This document shows, piece by piece, positions 43,023 to 49,947 of a stretch of 64,000 bases of DNA (position 1 is the first letter of the stretch; each line of letters begins with the position of its first letter). The stretch covers positions 186,001-250,000 of the forward strand of contig JAVJSN010000003.1 in assembly GCA_040219355.1 (NCBI GenBank), in the 5' to 3' direction. The notes below the pieces were generated by a model. That model did not search any database, was not told the origin of the DNA, and worked only from the letters and a program-made list of their open reading frames with translations. The position numbers and the translations under genes were made by a program. Origin of the DNA: MH13 sp040219355. Its GTDB lineage: Bacteria; Pseudomonadota; Alphaproteobacteria; Rhizobiales; MH13.

Positions 43023-43270
43023 CTATGTGCAAACCCCTTCGACGGACACGCTCGCAGGCAGCGTTGAATGAACTGTAAAGGAGCGCGCCGGCAGCGCGAT
43101 TGATGGCATTTTACGGGTTCTTTCCCGATACCATGGTTAATCCTTGGTTGCTGAATTGTGTCGTCTTTGGCTCAATCTTGCCTCAAAAGTGCGGCCACAC
43201 TTGCACTGGCCTTTCACCGCTGCCTGCTAGGTTGTCGACATCTGAGCTTCAACGGGACGGACGCTCCATC

Positions 43271-43669
43271 ATGTTTTTAATACGAACTGCCTTTTGGCTG
43301 GCTTTGATTTTGCTCGTTTTGCCTATCGACCGCGAAGAGGCTGGCATTGCTGACGGTCCAGGTACATTCGAGACGTTTGCGGCGGTGCAAACGGTGGTTA
43401 GCGACATGCGCGGGTTTTGTGATCGCAATCCAAACGCCTGCGCCACCGGTGCTGCCACTGTGGATGTTTTGCGTAAAAAGGCGGTCTACTCCGCTGGTGT
43501 TGTGCAGGGCTGGCTTGCCGATGGTGACCAGGGCGCAACGCTTCAGGTACGCACAGAAAATGATTTGTCAGCGCCCTTGCCACAAAGCGATGGGAATCGC
43601 GATGAAGTGGCTGCATTAATCATGGCCGCCGATGGTCGCATTCCCGCCAGTGAGTACCCACCACTTTAA
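43271..43669 (+). CDS. DUF5330 domain protein
   Basis: A 132-residue protein starting MFLIRTAFWLALILLVLPIDRE, a signal or anchor helix, followed by the conserved segment FETFAAVQTVVSDMRGFCDRNPNACATG with two cysteines. This is the DUF5330 family, typical of Rhizobiales, function unknown. In-frame codons upstream of 43271 show no family match. Confidence 0.84.
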   Translation: MFLIRTAFWLALILLVLPIDREEAGIADGPGTFETFAAVQTVVSDMRGFCDRNPNACATGAATVDVLRKKAVYSAGVVQGWLADGDQGATLQVRTENDLSAPLPQSDGNRDEVAALIMAADGRIPASEYPPL

Positions 43670-43794
43670 GCTCTCCAAAAAAGACTGGTTCCAACCGGCT
43701 TGCCGGGCGGGGGCCAGCCCGCTATCTGCATGCAGGACACGCCAACGATCACGAGCACTGGATCGCGGCGCCACACTGTCTGGATGGCAAGCGT

Positions 43795-44211
43795 ATGGCT
43801 GACTTCTCCGAGATCCGTGACAATTTCGAGTTCTTGAACGACTGGGAAGATCGCTATCGTTATGTGATCGAGCTTGGCCGCACGCTTGAGCCGCTTAGCG
43901 ATGATGAGCGCAATGAAACCGCCAAAGTGCTGGGATGTGCCAGCCAGGTTTGGCTGGTGCGCGATGCGCCCGATGAAAGTGGTGCTCTTCACTTTCGCGG
44001 CGATAGCGATGCACACATTGTCCGTGGATTGGTGGCTATCGTGCTCGCGCTTTACAATGGGCGCACGCCCGACGATGCGTTGGCGATCGACGCGGTGGAT
44101 CGAATGGCGGTTCTCGGGCTGGATGAACACCTTTCGCCACAACGTTCCAACGGGCTGCGTTCAATGATTGAGCGTATTCGCCAGGAGTCAGAACAGGCCA
44201 AAGCGGCCTGA
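43795..44211 (+). CDS. sufE: Cysteine desulfuration protein SufE
   Basis: A 138-residue SufE. It carries the family pattern NDWEDRYRYVIELG, the active-site C48 in KVLGCASQVWL and the C-terminal RSNGLRSMIERI. SufE takes persulfide sulfur from SufS for iron-sulfur cluster assembly. No suf operon is adjacent, as is usual for sufE in this group. A long frame on the opposite strand is an antisense shadow. Confidence 0.94.
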   Translation: MADFSEIRDNFEFLNDWEDRYRYVIELGRTLEPLSDDERNETAKVLGCASQVWLVRDAPDESGALHFRGDSDAHIVRGLVAIVLALYNGRTPDDALAIDAVDRMAVLGLDEHLSPQRSNGLRSMIERIRQESEQAKAA

Positions 44212-44231
44212 TCTGCGTTCGTGGACGCGAT

Positions 44232-44924
44232 CTAGGATTTGCTTGCCATTGCTCCTGTTGCCGTGCGGGTCAGGCCGTAATGGCGCGCCAGAGCTCGCAA
44301 TCCAAGCGCGATAACAAGCTTGGCGGAGCGGGCAGGCCATTGGCGTTCTTTCTCAACACTGGTGAGCGACTTTTCAAACAGACAGATATCTATCAACGGG
44401 CCTGAGAACTCCGGTCCAATCGATGCGCAAGCACGGTTCACCCGTTCACGGGCATCCAGCATGGAGACCGGTTCATGGCGTGTTGGACTGCCACCTGCGC
44501 TCTTGCTGCCACCTTGGCTGAGCGAGGCCAGCGACCAGCTTTGCGTGATCCTTTGGCGCAGCCCAGCACGTTGCAGATCACCTTGAAATTTGCGTGCCGC
44601 CGCCAGGTCACACGGGTCAATCAGAGGATCTTCGCCATTGCGCGGCCTTGCCAAACGGTCCATCGCGTCGGGCAGATGGAAAGTATCATCCGCCGAGCTT
44701 TCCTCACCTCTGGTCAGCGAAATATTAGCATCTGCAATCATCTGGCCTTTGGCCGTCAGAACAGGTTTTTCGGATCGGCCACCAATGAACCCCTGGCTTT
44801 TCAGCCATTCAAACTGGCGCTTGGGTACCGACCGCTTCTGCCCAATGGCTTTCAGGGCTCGTTGTAGATCCATGGGCTGTGTTGGCAGGTTGTGCGCTGC
44901 GCTACGTGCTGATCGTTCAGACAT
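44232..44924 (-). CDS. gafZ: GafZ-like protein (DUF6456), probable GTA activator/antiterminator
   Basis: A 230-residue protein. The N-terminal half has a small winged-helix-like segment (QRALKAIGQKRSVPKRQFEWLKSQGFIG), and the C-terminal half (about 110-220) is the DUF6456 domain with HEPVSMLDARERVNRACASIGPEFSGPLIDICLFEKSL and ALGLRALARHYGL. DUF6456 is the C-terminal half of the GTA activator GafA; in Caulobacter it is a separate protein, GafZ, shown to act by transcription antitermination. It overlaps the DnaA-like gene by 8 nt, matching the gafYZ arrangement. The assignment rests on domain and pairing. Confidence 0.68.
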   Translation of the reverse strand: MSERSARSAAHNLPTQPMDLQRALKAIGQKRSVPKRQFEWLKSQGFIGGRSEKPVLTAKGQMIADANISLTRGEESSADDTFHLPDAMDRLARPRNGEDPLIDPCDLAAARKFQGDLQRAGLRQRITQSWSLASLSQGGSKSAGGSPTRHEPVSMLDARERVNRACASIGPEFSGPLIDICLFEKSLTSVEKERQWPARSAKLVIALGLRALARHYGLTRTATGAMASKS

Positions 44925-45387
44925 GGCGTATCTCCGTCACAGGCGCACCGACGGACTGCGGCGTGAGAATACAGCCGGCTGAGACTGAATGCTCCAGATA
45001 GGACAGGCGGGCGTCAAAATCTGATGCATCGCGCAGATCCTCAACGACACGGCAAGCATGGCTGACGGTTGTGCGGTCGCGGTCAAACAAATCACCGACA
45101 GTGGTCAGGGAAAATCCGAGCGTCGTGTGGCAGAGATACATCGCCACCTGACGGGCGCGGGCAACATTTGCTTTTCCACGGGTGGAAGCGCGCAGTGATT
45201 CGTGGCGAACCCCAAACACCAAGGCGACGCACGCTTCAACATTGCGCGTGCGCGCTTGAACCAAACCATCTTCGCGCCAAGCCCAGGCCTCACAAGGGCT
45301 GGGCTGCGAGACCCGCTCACCCTTTTCAACGACTGTGTTGTCGCATGAGTTATGCTGCGACATCACCGGGACGAGCGAAATTGTCAT
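44917..45387 (-). CDS. gafY: GafY-like protein with DnaA domain IV-type DNA-binding region
   Basis: A 156-residue protein starting MTISLVPVMSQHN; the ATG follows GAGGAGG at ideal spacing. Residues about 48-120 match the DnaA C-terminal helix-turn-helix (VARARQVAMYLCHTTLGFSLTTVGDLFDRDRTTVSHACRVVED). Paired with a DUF6456 gene this is the pattern of GafY/GafZ, the split form of the GTA activator GafA. It would bind the GTA promoter. It lacks the AAA+ ATPase part of DnaA, so it is not the replication initiator. An inverted repeat lies upstream. Confidence 0.68.
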   Translation of the reverse strand: MTISLVPVMSQHNSCDNTVVEKGERVSQPSPCEAWAWREDGLVQARTRNVEACVALVFGVRHESLRASTRGKANVARARQVAMYLCHTTLGFSLTTVGDLFDRDRTTVSHACRVVEDLRDASDFDARLSYLEHSVSAGCILTPQSVGAPVTEIRHV

Positions 45388-45425
45388 ATGAACCTCCTCA
45401 TTGGACACCATAGGTATAAATTCCT

Positions 45426-45459
45426 AAGTTATCCATGAGCAGATCGGCGGGGATAAGTT
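45426..45459. promoter_or_regulatory. Inverted repeat upstream of the gafY-like gene
   Basis: AAGTTATCC and GGATAAGTT are 8 of 9 complementary arms separated by 16 nt, about 40-70 nt before the gafY-like ATG. The TTATCC cores look like partial DnaA boxes. It may be an operator for this gene (repressor or autoregulation); the binding protein is unknown. Confidence 0.4.
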
Positions 45460-45481
45460 TAAATGGCTTTTGCGCAAAGAA

Positions 45482-45513
45482 AAAAGCGCTCAGGAGCGAT
45501 CCTGGGCGCTTTT
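45482..45513. terminator. Intrinsic terminator after mucR
   Basis: A stem of about 14 bp (AAAAGCGC, one wobble, CAGGA) with a 4-nt loop ends in TTTTTTCTTT on the minus strand and TTTTCTT on the plus strand. It lies between mucR and the gafY-like gene and should stop mucR transcripts, keeping the two genes under separate promoters. Confidence 0.85.
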
Positions 45514-45596
45514 CTTCGTTCATCGGCACGCACTAAACGCGCGGCGGGAGGTGTATGTCTTGAGGCATGGCCCAAAAGCCACACCGCAAATGTAGG

Positions 45597-46037
45597 TTAG
45601 CTGGCTTTCGCGCGGCGCTGACCAAGACCCATTTCTTTGGCCAAGCGTGAACGGGCTTCAGCATAATTGGGTGCGACCATCGGATAGTCAGATGGAAGGC
45701 CCCATTTGTCGCGATACTGCTCAGGTGAAAGATCGTAGTGGGTTTTCAAATGCCGCTTGAGGGATTTGAACCGCTTCCCGTCTTCCAGACAAATCAGATA
45801 ATCTGGTGTGATCGACTTTTTCGGCGGCACCGCAGGTTTCTGATCTTCTTTCGGTGGTTCAGCCGGGTGGCCCATCAACGTGCCTAGCGCGCCATGCACA
45901 TCGCTGATCAAAACCGGCAGATCGCTCGCGGGAATGACATTGTGGCTAACGTAGGCGGATACGATGTCGGCAGTAAGGTCAACCAACATTCCTTGGGTGT
46001 CGACAGCTTCTGTTGCTTCGGCTGTTTCTTCGCTCAT
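45597..46037 (-). CDS. mucR: MucR/Ros-family transcriptional regulator
   Basis: A 146-residue regulator starting MSEETAEATEAVDTQ; the ATG has AAAGGA 8 nt upstream. The DNA-binding zinc-finger region is YLICLEDGKRFKSLKRHLKTHYDLSPEQYRDKW, with the single-Cys form of the finger usual in MucR, and the basic tail GLGQRRAKAS. MucR is an H-NS-like global repressor controlling exopolysaccharide, motility and cell cycle genes in alphaproteobacteria. Several copies per genome are common. It binds AT-rich sites, often in its own promoter. Confidence 0.95.
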   Translation of the reverse strand: MSEETAEATEAVDTQGMLVDLTADIVSAYVSHNVIPASDLPVLISDVHGALGTLMGHPAEPPKEDQKPAVPPKKSITPDYLICLEDGKRFKSLKRHLKTHYDLSPEQYRDKWGLPSDYPMVAPNYAEARSRLAKEMGLGQRRAKAS

Positions 46038-46102
46038 ATTTATTCCTTTCACACCTGCACGCGCCTGTTTGGATACTTAAGTCGCGGGGCGGGCAAATTT
46101 GT

Positions 46103-46212
46103 GGCCACGTGGCCGAAAATGCGTTGTGAAGCTGATTCTCAGACTACAGAACAATTACTTATTACCGGGCACTAAGCCACGACGCAAAGATAAGTAGCAT
46201 GTCAGTCTGACA
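46103..46212. promoter_or_regulatory. Palindromes in the mucR upstream region
   Basis: GGCCACGTGGCC (46103-46114) is a perfect 12-bp palindrome, and TGTCAG-T-CTGACA (46200-46212) a perfect 6-bp inverted repeat. Both lie between the end of mrpG and the mucR ATG, on a stretch of mixed AT-rich sequence. They are candidate operator sites; no factor can be named. Confidence 0.35.
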
Positions 46213-46279
46213 CAAATGGTTGAAACAAGTTTACCTAATGAAACGCAAACAACAAAGGCATTCGCATAAAGTGCGAAGG

Positions 46280-46651
46280 TCAATCGTGGCTGTCGCAACG
46301 TAAATTACGGCCATCATCTTTGTATTTACCTGCCAGATCGTCAATCTGTGTGCCTTCCCAGGGCTTATGGCCAACATAATAGGCCGCACGCACAAGCAAA
46401 TGTGCGGCAATCGGAGCGGTAAGCAGAAGAAACAGGAAGGCGGCAAACGCGCGGGTAACAACACCCAATTCGCCTGAATGCAGAGCAAGTGCGGCAAGCA
46501 AAAGGCCTGAACCTAAGGTTCCAGCCTTTGATGCGGCATGGCTGCGGCTGTAAAGATCCGGGAAGCGCAAGATACCCATCGCTGCAACCAAAGTGAAAAC
46601 GGCGCCGGTGATGATAATCAACCCGGTTAGTATGTCGATAATCCCGCTCAT
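46280..46651 (-). CDS. mrpG: Mrp antiporter subunit G
   Basis: A 123-residue membrane protein with three helices. The subunit G signature is visible in ILTGLIIITGAVFTLVAAMGILRFPDLYSRSHAASKAGTLG. It is the last gene of the seven-gene Mrp operon and overlaps mrpF by 4 nt. The complex exchanges Na+ or K+ for protons. Confidence 0.93.
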   Translation of the reverse strand: MSGIIDILTGLIIITGAVFTLVAAMGILRFPDLYSRSHAASKAGTLGSGLLLAALALHSGELGVVTRAFAAFLFLLLTAPIAAHLLVRAAYYVGHKPWEGTQIDDLAGKYKDDGRNLRCDSHD

Positions 46652-47040
46652 GACGCGCCTCCTCTAACGCGCGCACGAACCGTTGGCTTCGGTTTGCTGT
46701 CTGTACCTCGTGGCGGGTGTGCTTCATGATCGACGTCGATCAAATCGCTATCGGCTTCCGGCGGACGGTCACGCTTGAGAATAAAGCGGGCAAAGGCAAC
46801 GGTTGCCAGAAAGCCAACCAGGCCAAGCGCAATGGCGATATCAAGAAACAGGAAGTAACCGGTTTTCACCGCAACAACGGCAATGAAGCCGATGCCTGTT
46901 GCCACAAGCATATCAAGCGCCAAAACACGATCAGGCAAGGTCGGCCCAATGACGATGCGTACCGAGATCACCAAAAACGCCACAACCAGGACGCCCAACG
47001 CGATAAGGGAACAGAGGACCAGAAAATCCTGTGTCGTCAT
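46648..47040 (-). CDS. mrpF: Mrp antiporter subunit F
   Basis: A 130-residue protein with three membrane helices and the subunit F motif VIGPTLPDRVLALDMLVATGIGFIAV. The C-terminal 40 residues are charged and longer than in Bacillus subunit F. It overlaps mrpE and mrpG by 4 nt each, indicating coupled translation. Confidence 0.93.
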   Translation of the reverse strand: MTTQDFLVLCSLIALGVLVVAFLVISVRIVIGPTLPDRVLALDMLVATGIGFIAVVAVKTGYFLFLDIAIALGLVGFLATVAFARFILKRDRPPEADSDLIDVDHEAHPPRGTDSKPKPTVRARVRGGAS

Positions 47041-47516
47041 CGGAAAGCCTCCATGATTTTTCGCTCAAACCCGGTGGCGATATCTTTTTTCAACGCTTCA
47101 GGGTCGGGCACATGGATGGCATGAATGTAGAGCGTGCGGCGATTGTCCGACACATCAACCGACAATGTTCCCGGCGTCAGTGTGATAAGGTTGGCAAGCA
47201 AACTGATCTCAAAATCCCGATCGACCGTGAGTGGATAGGCGATGAAGCCCGGCTCCAACGTCGACAGATCGGGCGTCAGAACCAGCTTGAACACACGGAT
47301 AGCCGACATCACCAGCTCGTAGAGGAACAGGAAGGCAAGCGATGTGACACGACGCACCCGGCGCACATAGCCAATGGTGCCGATCTGCTCGCGAATGAGC
47401 GACAGCGCCCCTAGACCCAAAAGGAAGCCGAACAGTCCGTTGAGAAACGAGAAACCGCCGGTGATAAACACCCAGGCCACGGCGAGCAGAACATTGACAA
47501 GAAACATTCCGGTCAT
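47037..47516 (-). CDS. mrpE: Mrp antiporter subunit E
   Basis: A 159-residue protein with two N-terminal membrane helices and a cytosolic domain. The motif ISLLANLITLTPGTLSVDV and LYIHAIHVPDPEAL are subunit E hallmarks. The ATG at 47516 has GGGAG 8 nt upstream; the frame opens earlier, overlapping mrpD without family match. It follows mrpD by 37 nt. Confidence 0.92.
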   Translation of the reverse strand: MTGMFLVNVLLAVAWVFITGGFSFLNGLFGFLLGLGALSLIREQIGTIGYVRRVRRVTSLAFLFLYELVMSAIRVFKLVLTPDLSTLEPGFIAYPLTVDRDFEISLLANLITLTPGTLSVDVSDNRRTLYIHAIHVPDPEALKKDIATGFERKIMEAFR

Positions 47517-47553
47517 GTGTGGGCTCCCAGCCTTGGATTGGTTTGTAAAGCCA

Positions 47554-49134
47554 TCATGGCGCAACCGGTGAAATGGCGGTGACGTAAGCGGATGGATCAA
47601 CCAGGCCGACCGCTGCCAAGCTTGCCAAATTCACAGCCGGGTCGGCAATGATGCCCAAACCAACAATGACCAGAACGAGAATGGCTATCGGTGTGAGATA
47701 GGCGCGCGCTTCGTCCAGCGAAAGGCCTGTCACTGGGATTGCCTTTCCATCTAGGTCGTCGCGCCAGAAGGCAAACAGCCAAACCCGACCGATGGCGATC
47801 ATCGCGATAAAACTGGAAACCAGATAGGCCGCAGTCAGCCAGCCCTCGCCTGCCACCATGGACGCGCGCACCAGGATTACCTTTGGCCAGAAGCCAGAGA
47901 ACGGCGGCAGACCGGATATGGCAAAAACCAAGATCAAAAACATGGCTGCAAAGAACGGGCTTGCCCGATAGAGACCACCGACAGAGCGCAAATCGAACGA
48001 GCCGTTCATGCGACCGATTACACCGGCGGCGAGATAAAGCGCCGCCATGACCAGGATGGAGTGCACGGCGTAAAGGATCGTGCCGCGCAGGCCATCAGGC
48101 GTTGCGATGGCGATGCCAACGAACATGGCGCCGATGCCCGACAGCACCAAGAAGCCGAGAATTTTGCGAATATCGGTGCTGGCAAGCGCACCTGCCGCGC
48201 CCAGAAGCGAGGTCAGCGCGGCGATCCAGATCAGCACGTCCTGGAAGGTTTCAAAGTTGCCAGGATAGAGCATGCCCGCAACCCGCAACAGGGCGTAGAT
48301 GCCCACTTTGGTGAGCAATGCCGCGAACACCGCCGAGGTGACAATGTTGGGCGTATGGTAACTGGCAGGCAGCCAAAAATTGAGCGGGAATGCTGCTGCC
48401 TTCATGGCAAACGCAAAGACGAAGAGCGCCCCCAACGTTGCCAGTGGCATTCCACCAGTGGCTTGGGCTTCAGCGATCCGCAGCGACAGATCGGCCATGT
48501 TGAGGGTGCCAAACAAACCATAGGTGTAGCCAACGCCGATCAGGAAGAGCGTCGTCGCCACCAGGTTCAAGAACGCGTATTTGACCGCGCCATCAAGCTG
48601 TGCATGCGAGTTGCCAAGCACGATCAGGCCGAAGGAGGAGATCAGCAGAACCTCAAACCAAACGTAGAGATTGAAGAGGTCAGCGGTTAGGAACGCCCCC
48701 GATACACCTGACGTGAGCATCAAAAGGAACGGATAAAACCCATAGCGGCGACCATCGCCATCGACGCTTTTGGCCGAATACAGCACCGCGACCAGCGCCA
48801 CCAAGGAGGAGGTAAGCGCCATGATGACGCCCAGCGCATCGGCATTGAAGGAAATACCGAACGGTGGCAACCAGCGGCCCATGGCCATGAACACCGGTCC
48901 GCTATCAAGCACACGCGCGGTGAGTGCCAGATTGCCAATAAAGATAATGCCCAGCGTGATTCCGGCGATCCAAGGTTGCAAATGCGGCTGCCGGCGCATC
49001 ATCAGCGCAAAGGCGGACATGATCAGCGGTCCAGCAACGGGCAGCACCACCAGATAATCGGCAGCCGTTATCGTGGCGTCGACATAGGCGACGCTCAGAT
49101 CAACGTAGGAAGAGGAGGCGGTTTCACCGGCCAT
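47554..49134 (-). CDS. mrpD: Mrp antiporter subunit D
   Basis: A 526-residue proton-translocating subunit related to NuoN/NuoM, with about 14 membrane helices. Conserved segments include TADLFNLYVWFEVLLISSFGLIVLG (the key glutamate is in WFEVLL), the lysine-bearing FAMKAAAFPLNFWLPASYHTPN and the STDIRKILGFLVLSGIG helix. It pairs with MrpA in ion exchange. Its start has AGGA upstream and follows mrpC by 13 nt. Confidence 0.94.
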   Translation of the reverse strand: MAGETASSSYVDLSVAYVDATITAADYLVVLPVAGPLIMSAFALMMRRQPHLQPWIAGITLGIIFIGNLALTARVLDSGPVFMAMGRWLPPFGISFNADALGVIMALTSSLVALVAVLYSAKSVDGDGRRYGFYPFLLMLTSGVSGAFLTADLFNLYVWFEVLLISSFGLIVLGNSHAQLDGAVKYAFLNLVATTLFLIGVGYTYGLFGTLNMADLSLRIAEAQATGGMPLATLGALFVFAFAMKAAAFPLNFWLPASYHTPNIVTSAVFAALLTKVGIYALLRVAGMLYPGNFETFQDVLIWIAALTSLLGAAGALASTDIRKILGFLVLSGIGAMFVGIAIATPDGLRGTILYAVHSILVMAALYLAAGVIGRMNGSFDLRSVGGLYRASPFFAAMFLILVFAISGLPPFSGFWPKVILVRASMVAGEGWLTAAYLVSSFIAMIAIGRVWLFAFWRDDLDGKAIPVTGLSLDEARAYLTPIAILVLVIVGLGIIADPAVNLASLAAVGLVDPSAYVTAISPVAP

Positions 49135-49147
49135 ATGCGTTCAGTCC

Positions 49148-49525
49148 TCAGTAGCCTTGCGGTGGGCGCGGCGCATCCACCGGCTCAGCCACGCGCATAT
49201 GGTCGGTGTCATCAGTGCCAAGCTCCTGGTAGGCGCGCATGGCGAGCACCAACAAAAAGGCGAAAATGGAAAACGCAATCACGATGGCCGTCAGCACAAG
49301 CGCTTGCGGCAGCGGATTGGCCGTTACGGTTGGCGGCGCAGTCAGCCCAAGTGGAATAACCGGTGGCACTTCATGCACAAGGCGCCCTGCCGTGAAGATG
49401 AGCAGATTAACCGCATTGGAAAGCAGGGCCGCGCCAAGCAGGAGGCGGATCACATGACGCGACAGCATCAGATAGACCGAGGCTGCGAAATAGACGCCAA
49501 CGAGAAGGGAAAGAATAAACTCCAT
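49148..49525 (-). CDS. mrpC: Mrp antiporter subunit C
   Basis: A 125-residue NuoK-like protein with three membrane helices; LLSRHVIRLLLGAALLSNAVNLLIF and PLPQALVLTAIVIAFSIFAFLL are the family core. It is part of the membrane arm shared with respiratory complex I. It lies 2 nt after the mrpB stop. Confidence 0.94.
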   Translation of the reverse strand: MEFILSLLVGVYFAASVYLMLSRHVIRLLLGAALLSNAVNLLIFTAGRLVHEVPPVIPLGLTAPPTVTANPLPQALVLTAIVIAFSIFAFLLVLAMRAYQELGTDDTDHMRVAEPVDAPRPPQGY

Positions 49526-49527
49526 CG

Positions 49528-49947
49528 TCAGTTATCCGTGCGCTCTTCAAGGGCCAAGGCTATGCCGCCAATTGTGCCGAGCACCACCAGGTAAACGCCG
49601 ATATCAAAGAACAAGATCGTCGATATCTTCAGTTCCACGTCGAACAGGTACACCTTGCCCCACAGTCCGGTCAGGAACGGTGCATCGACCAGCATGGATG
49701 GCAGGCCGGACAAGCCGGATACAAACAAGCCAAACGCCGCGATGTGGATCGGGTGTGCCCAGATTGCGCGGCGCACCGCAGGCACGCCATTGGAAATACC
49801 GTAGATCGCCAGTGCGGACGCTGCGATGAGGCCGCCGATAAAGCCGCCACCAGGTTCGTTGTGCCCGCGCAGCAAAATGAAGATCGAAAACAGCACCATC
49901 AGCGTGGTGAGGTAAGGCGCCAAGGCGCGGAAGATCACGGTGTTCAT
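49528..49947 (-). CDS. mrpB: Mrp antiporter subunit B
   Basis: A 139-residue protein with four helices and the MnhB signature ILLRGHNEPGGGFIGGLIAASALAIYGI. Its presence as a separate gene marks the seven-gene (group 1) Mrp type, unlike operons with a fused AB subunit. It overlaps mrpA by 4 nt. Confidence 0.94.
   Translation of the reverse strand: MNTVIFRALAPYLTTLMVLFSIFILLRGHNEPGGGFIGGLIAASALAIYGISNGVPAVRRAIWAHPIHIAAFGLFVSGLSGLPSMLVDAPFLTGLWGKVYLFDVELKISTILFFDIGVYLVVLGTIGGIALALEERTDN

Noticed and set aside
43666..44142. 158-codon minus-strand frame opposite sufE
   Set aside because: sufE has all family motifs including the active-site cysteine; the opposite frame has none.
44917..45387. Replication initiator DnaA
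   Set aside because: Only the C-terminal DNA-binding domain is present; the AAA+ ATPase is missing, and no origin features or dnaN neighbour are seen.
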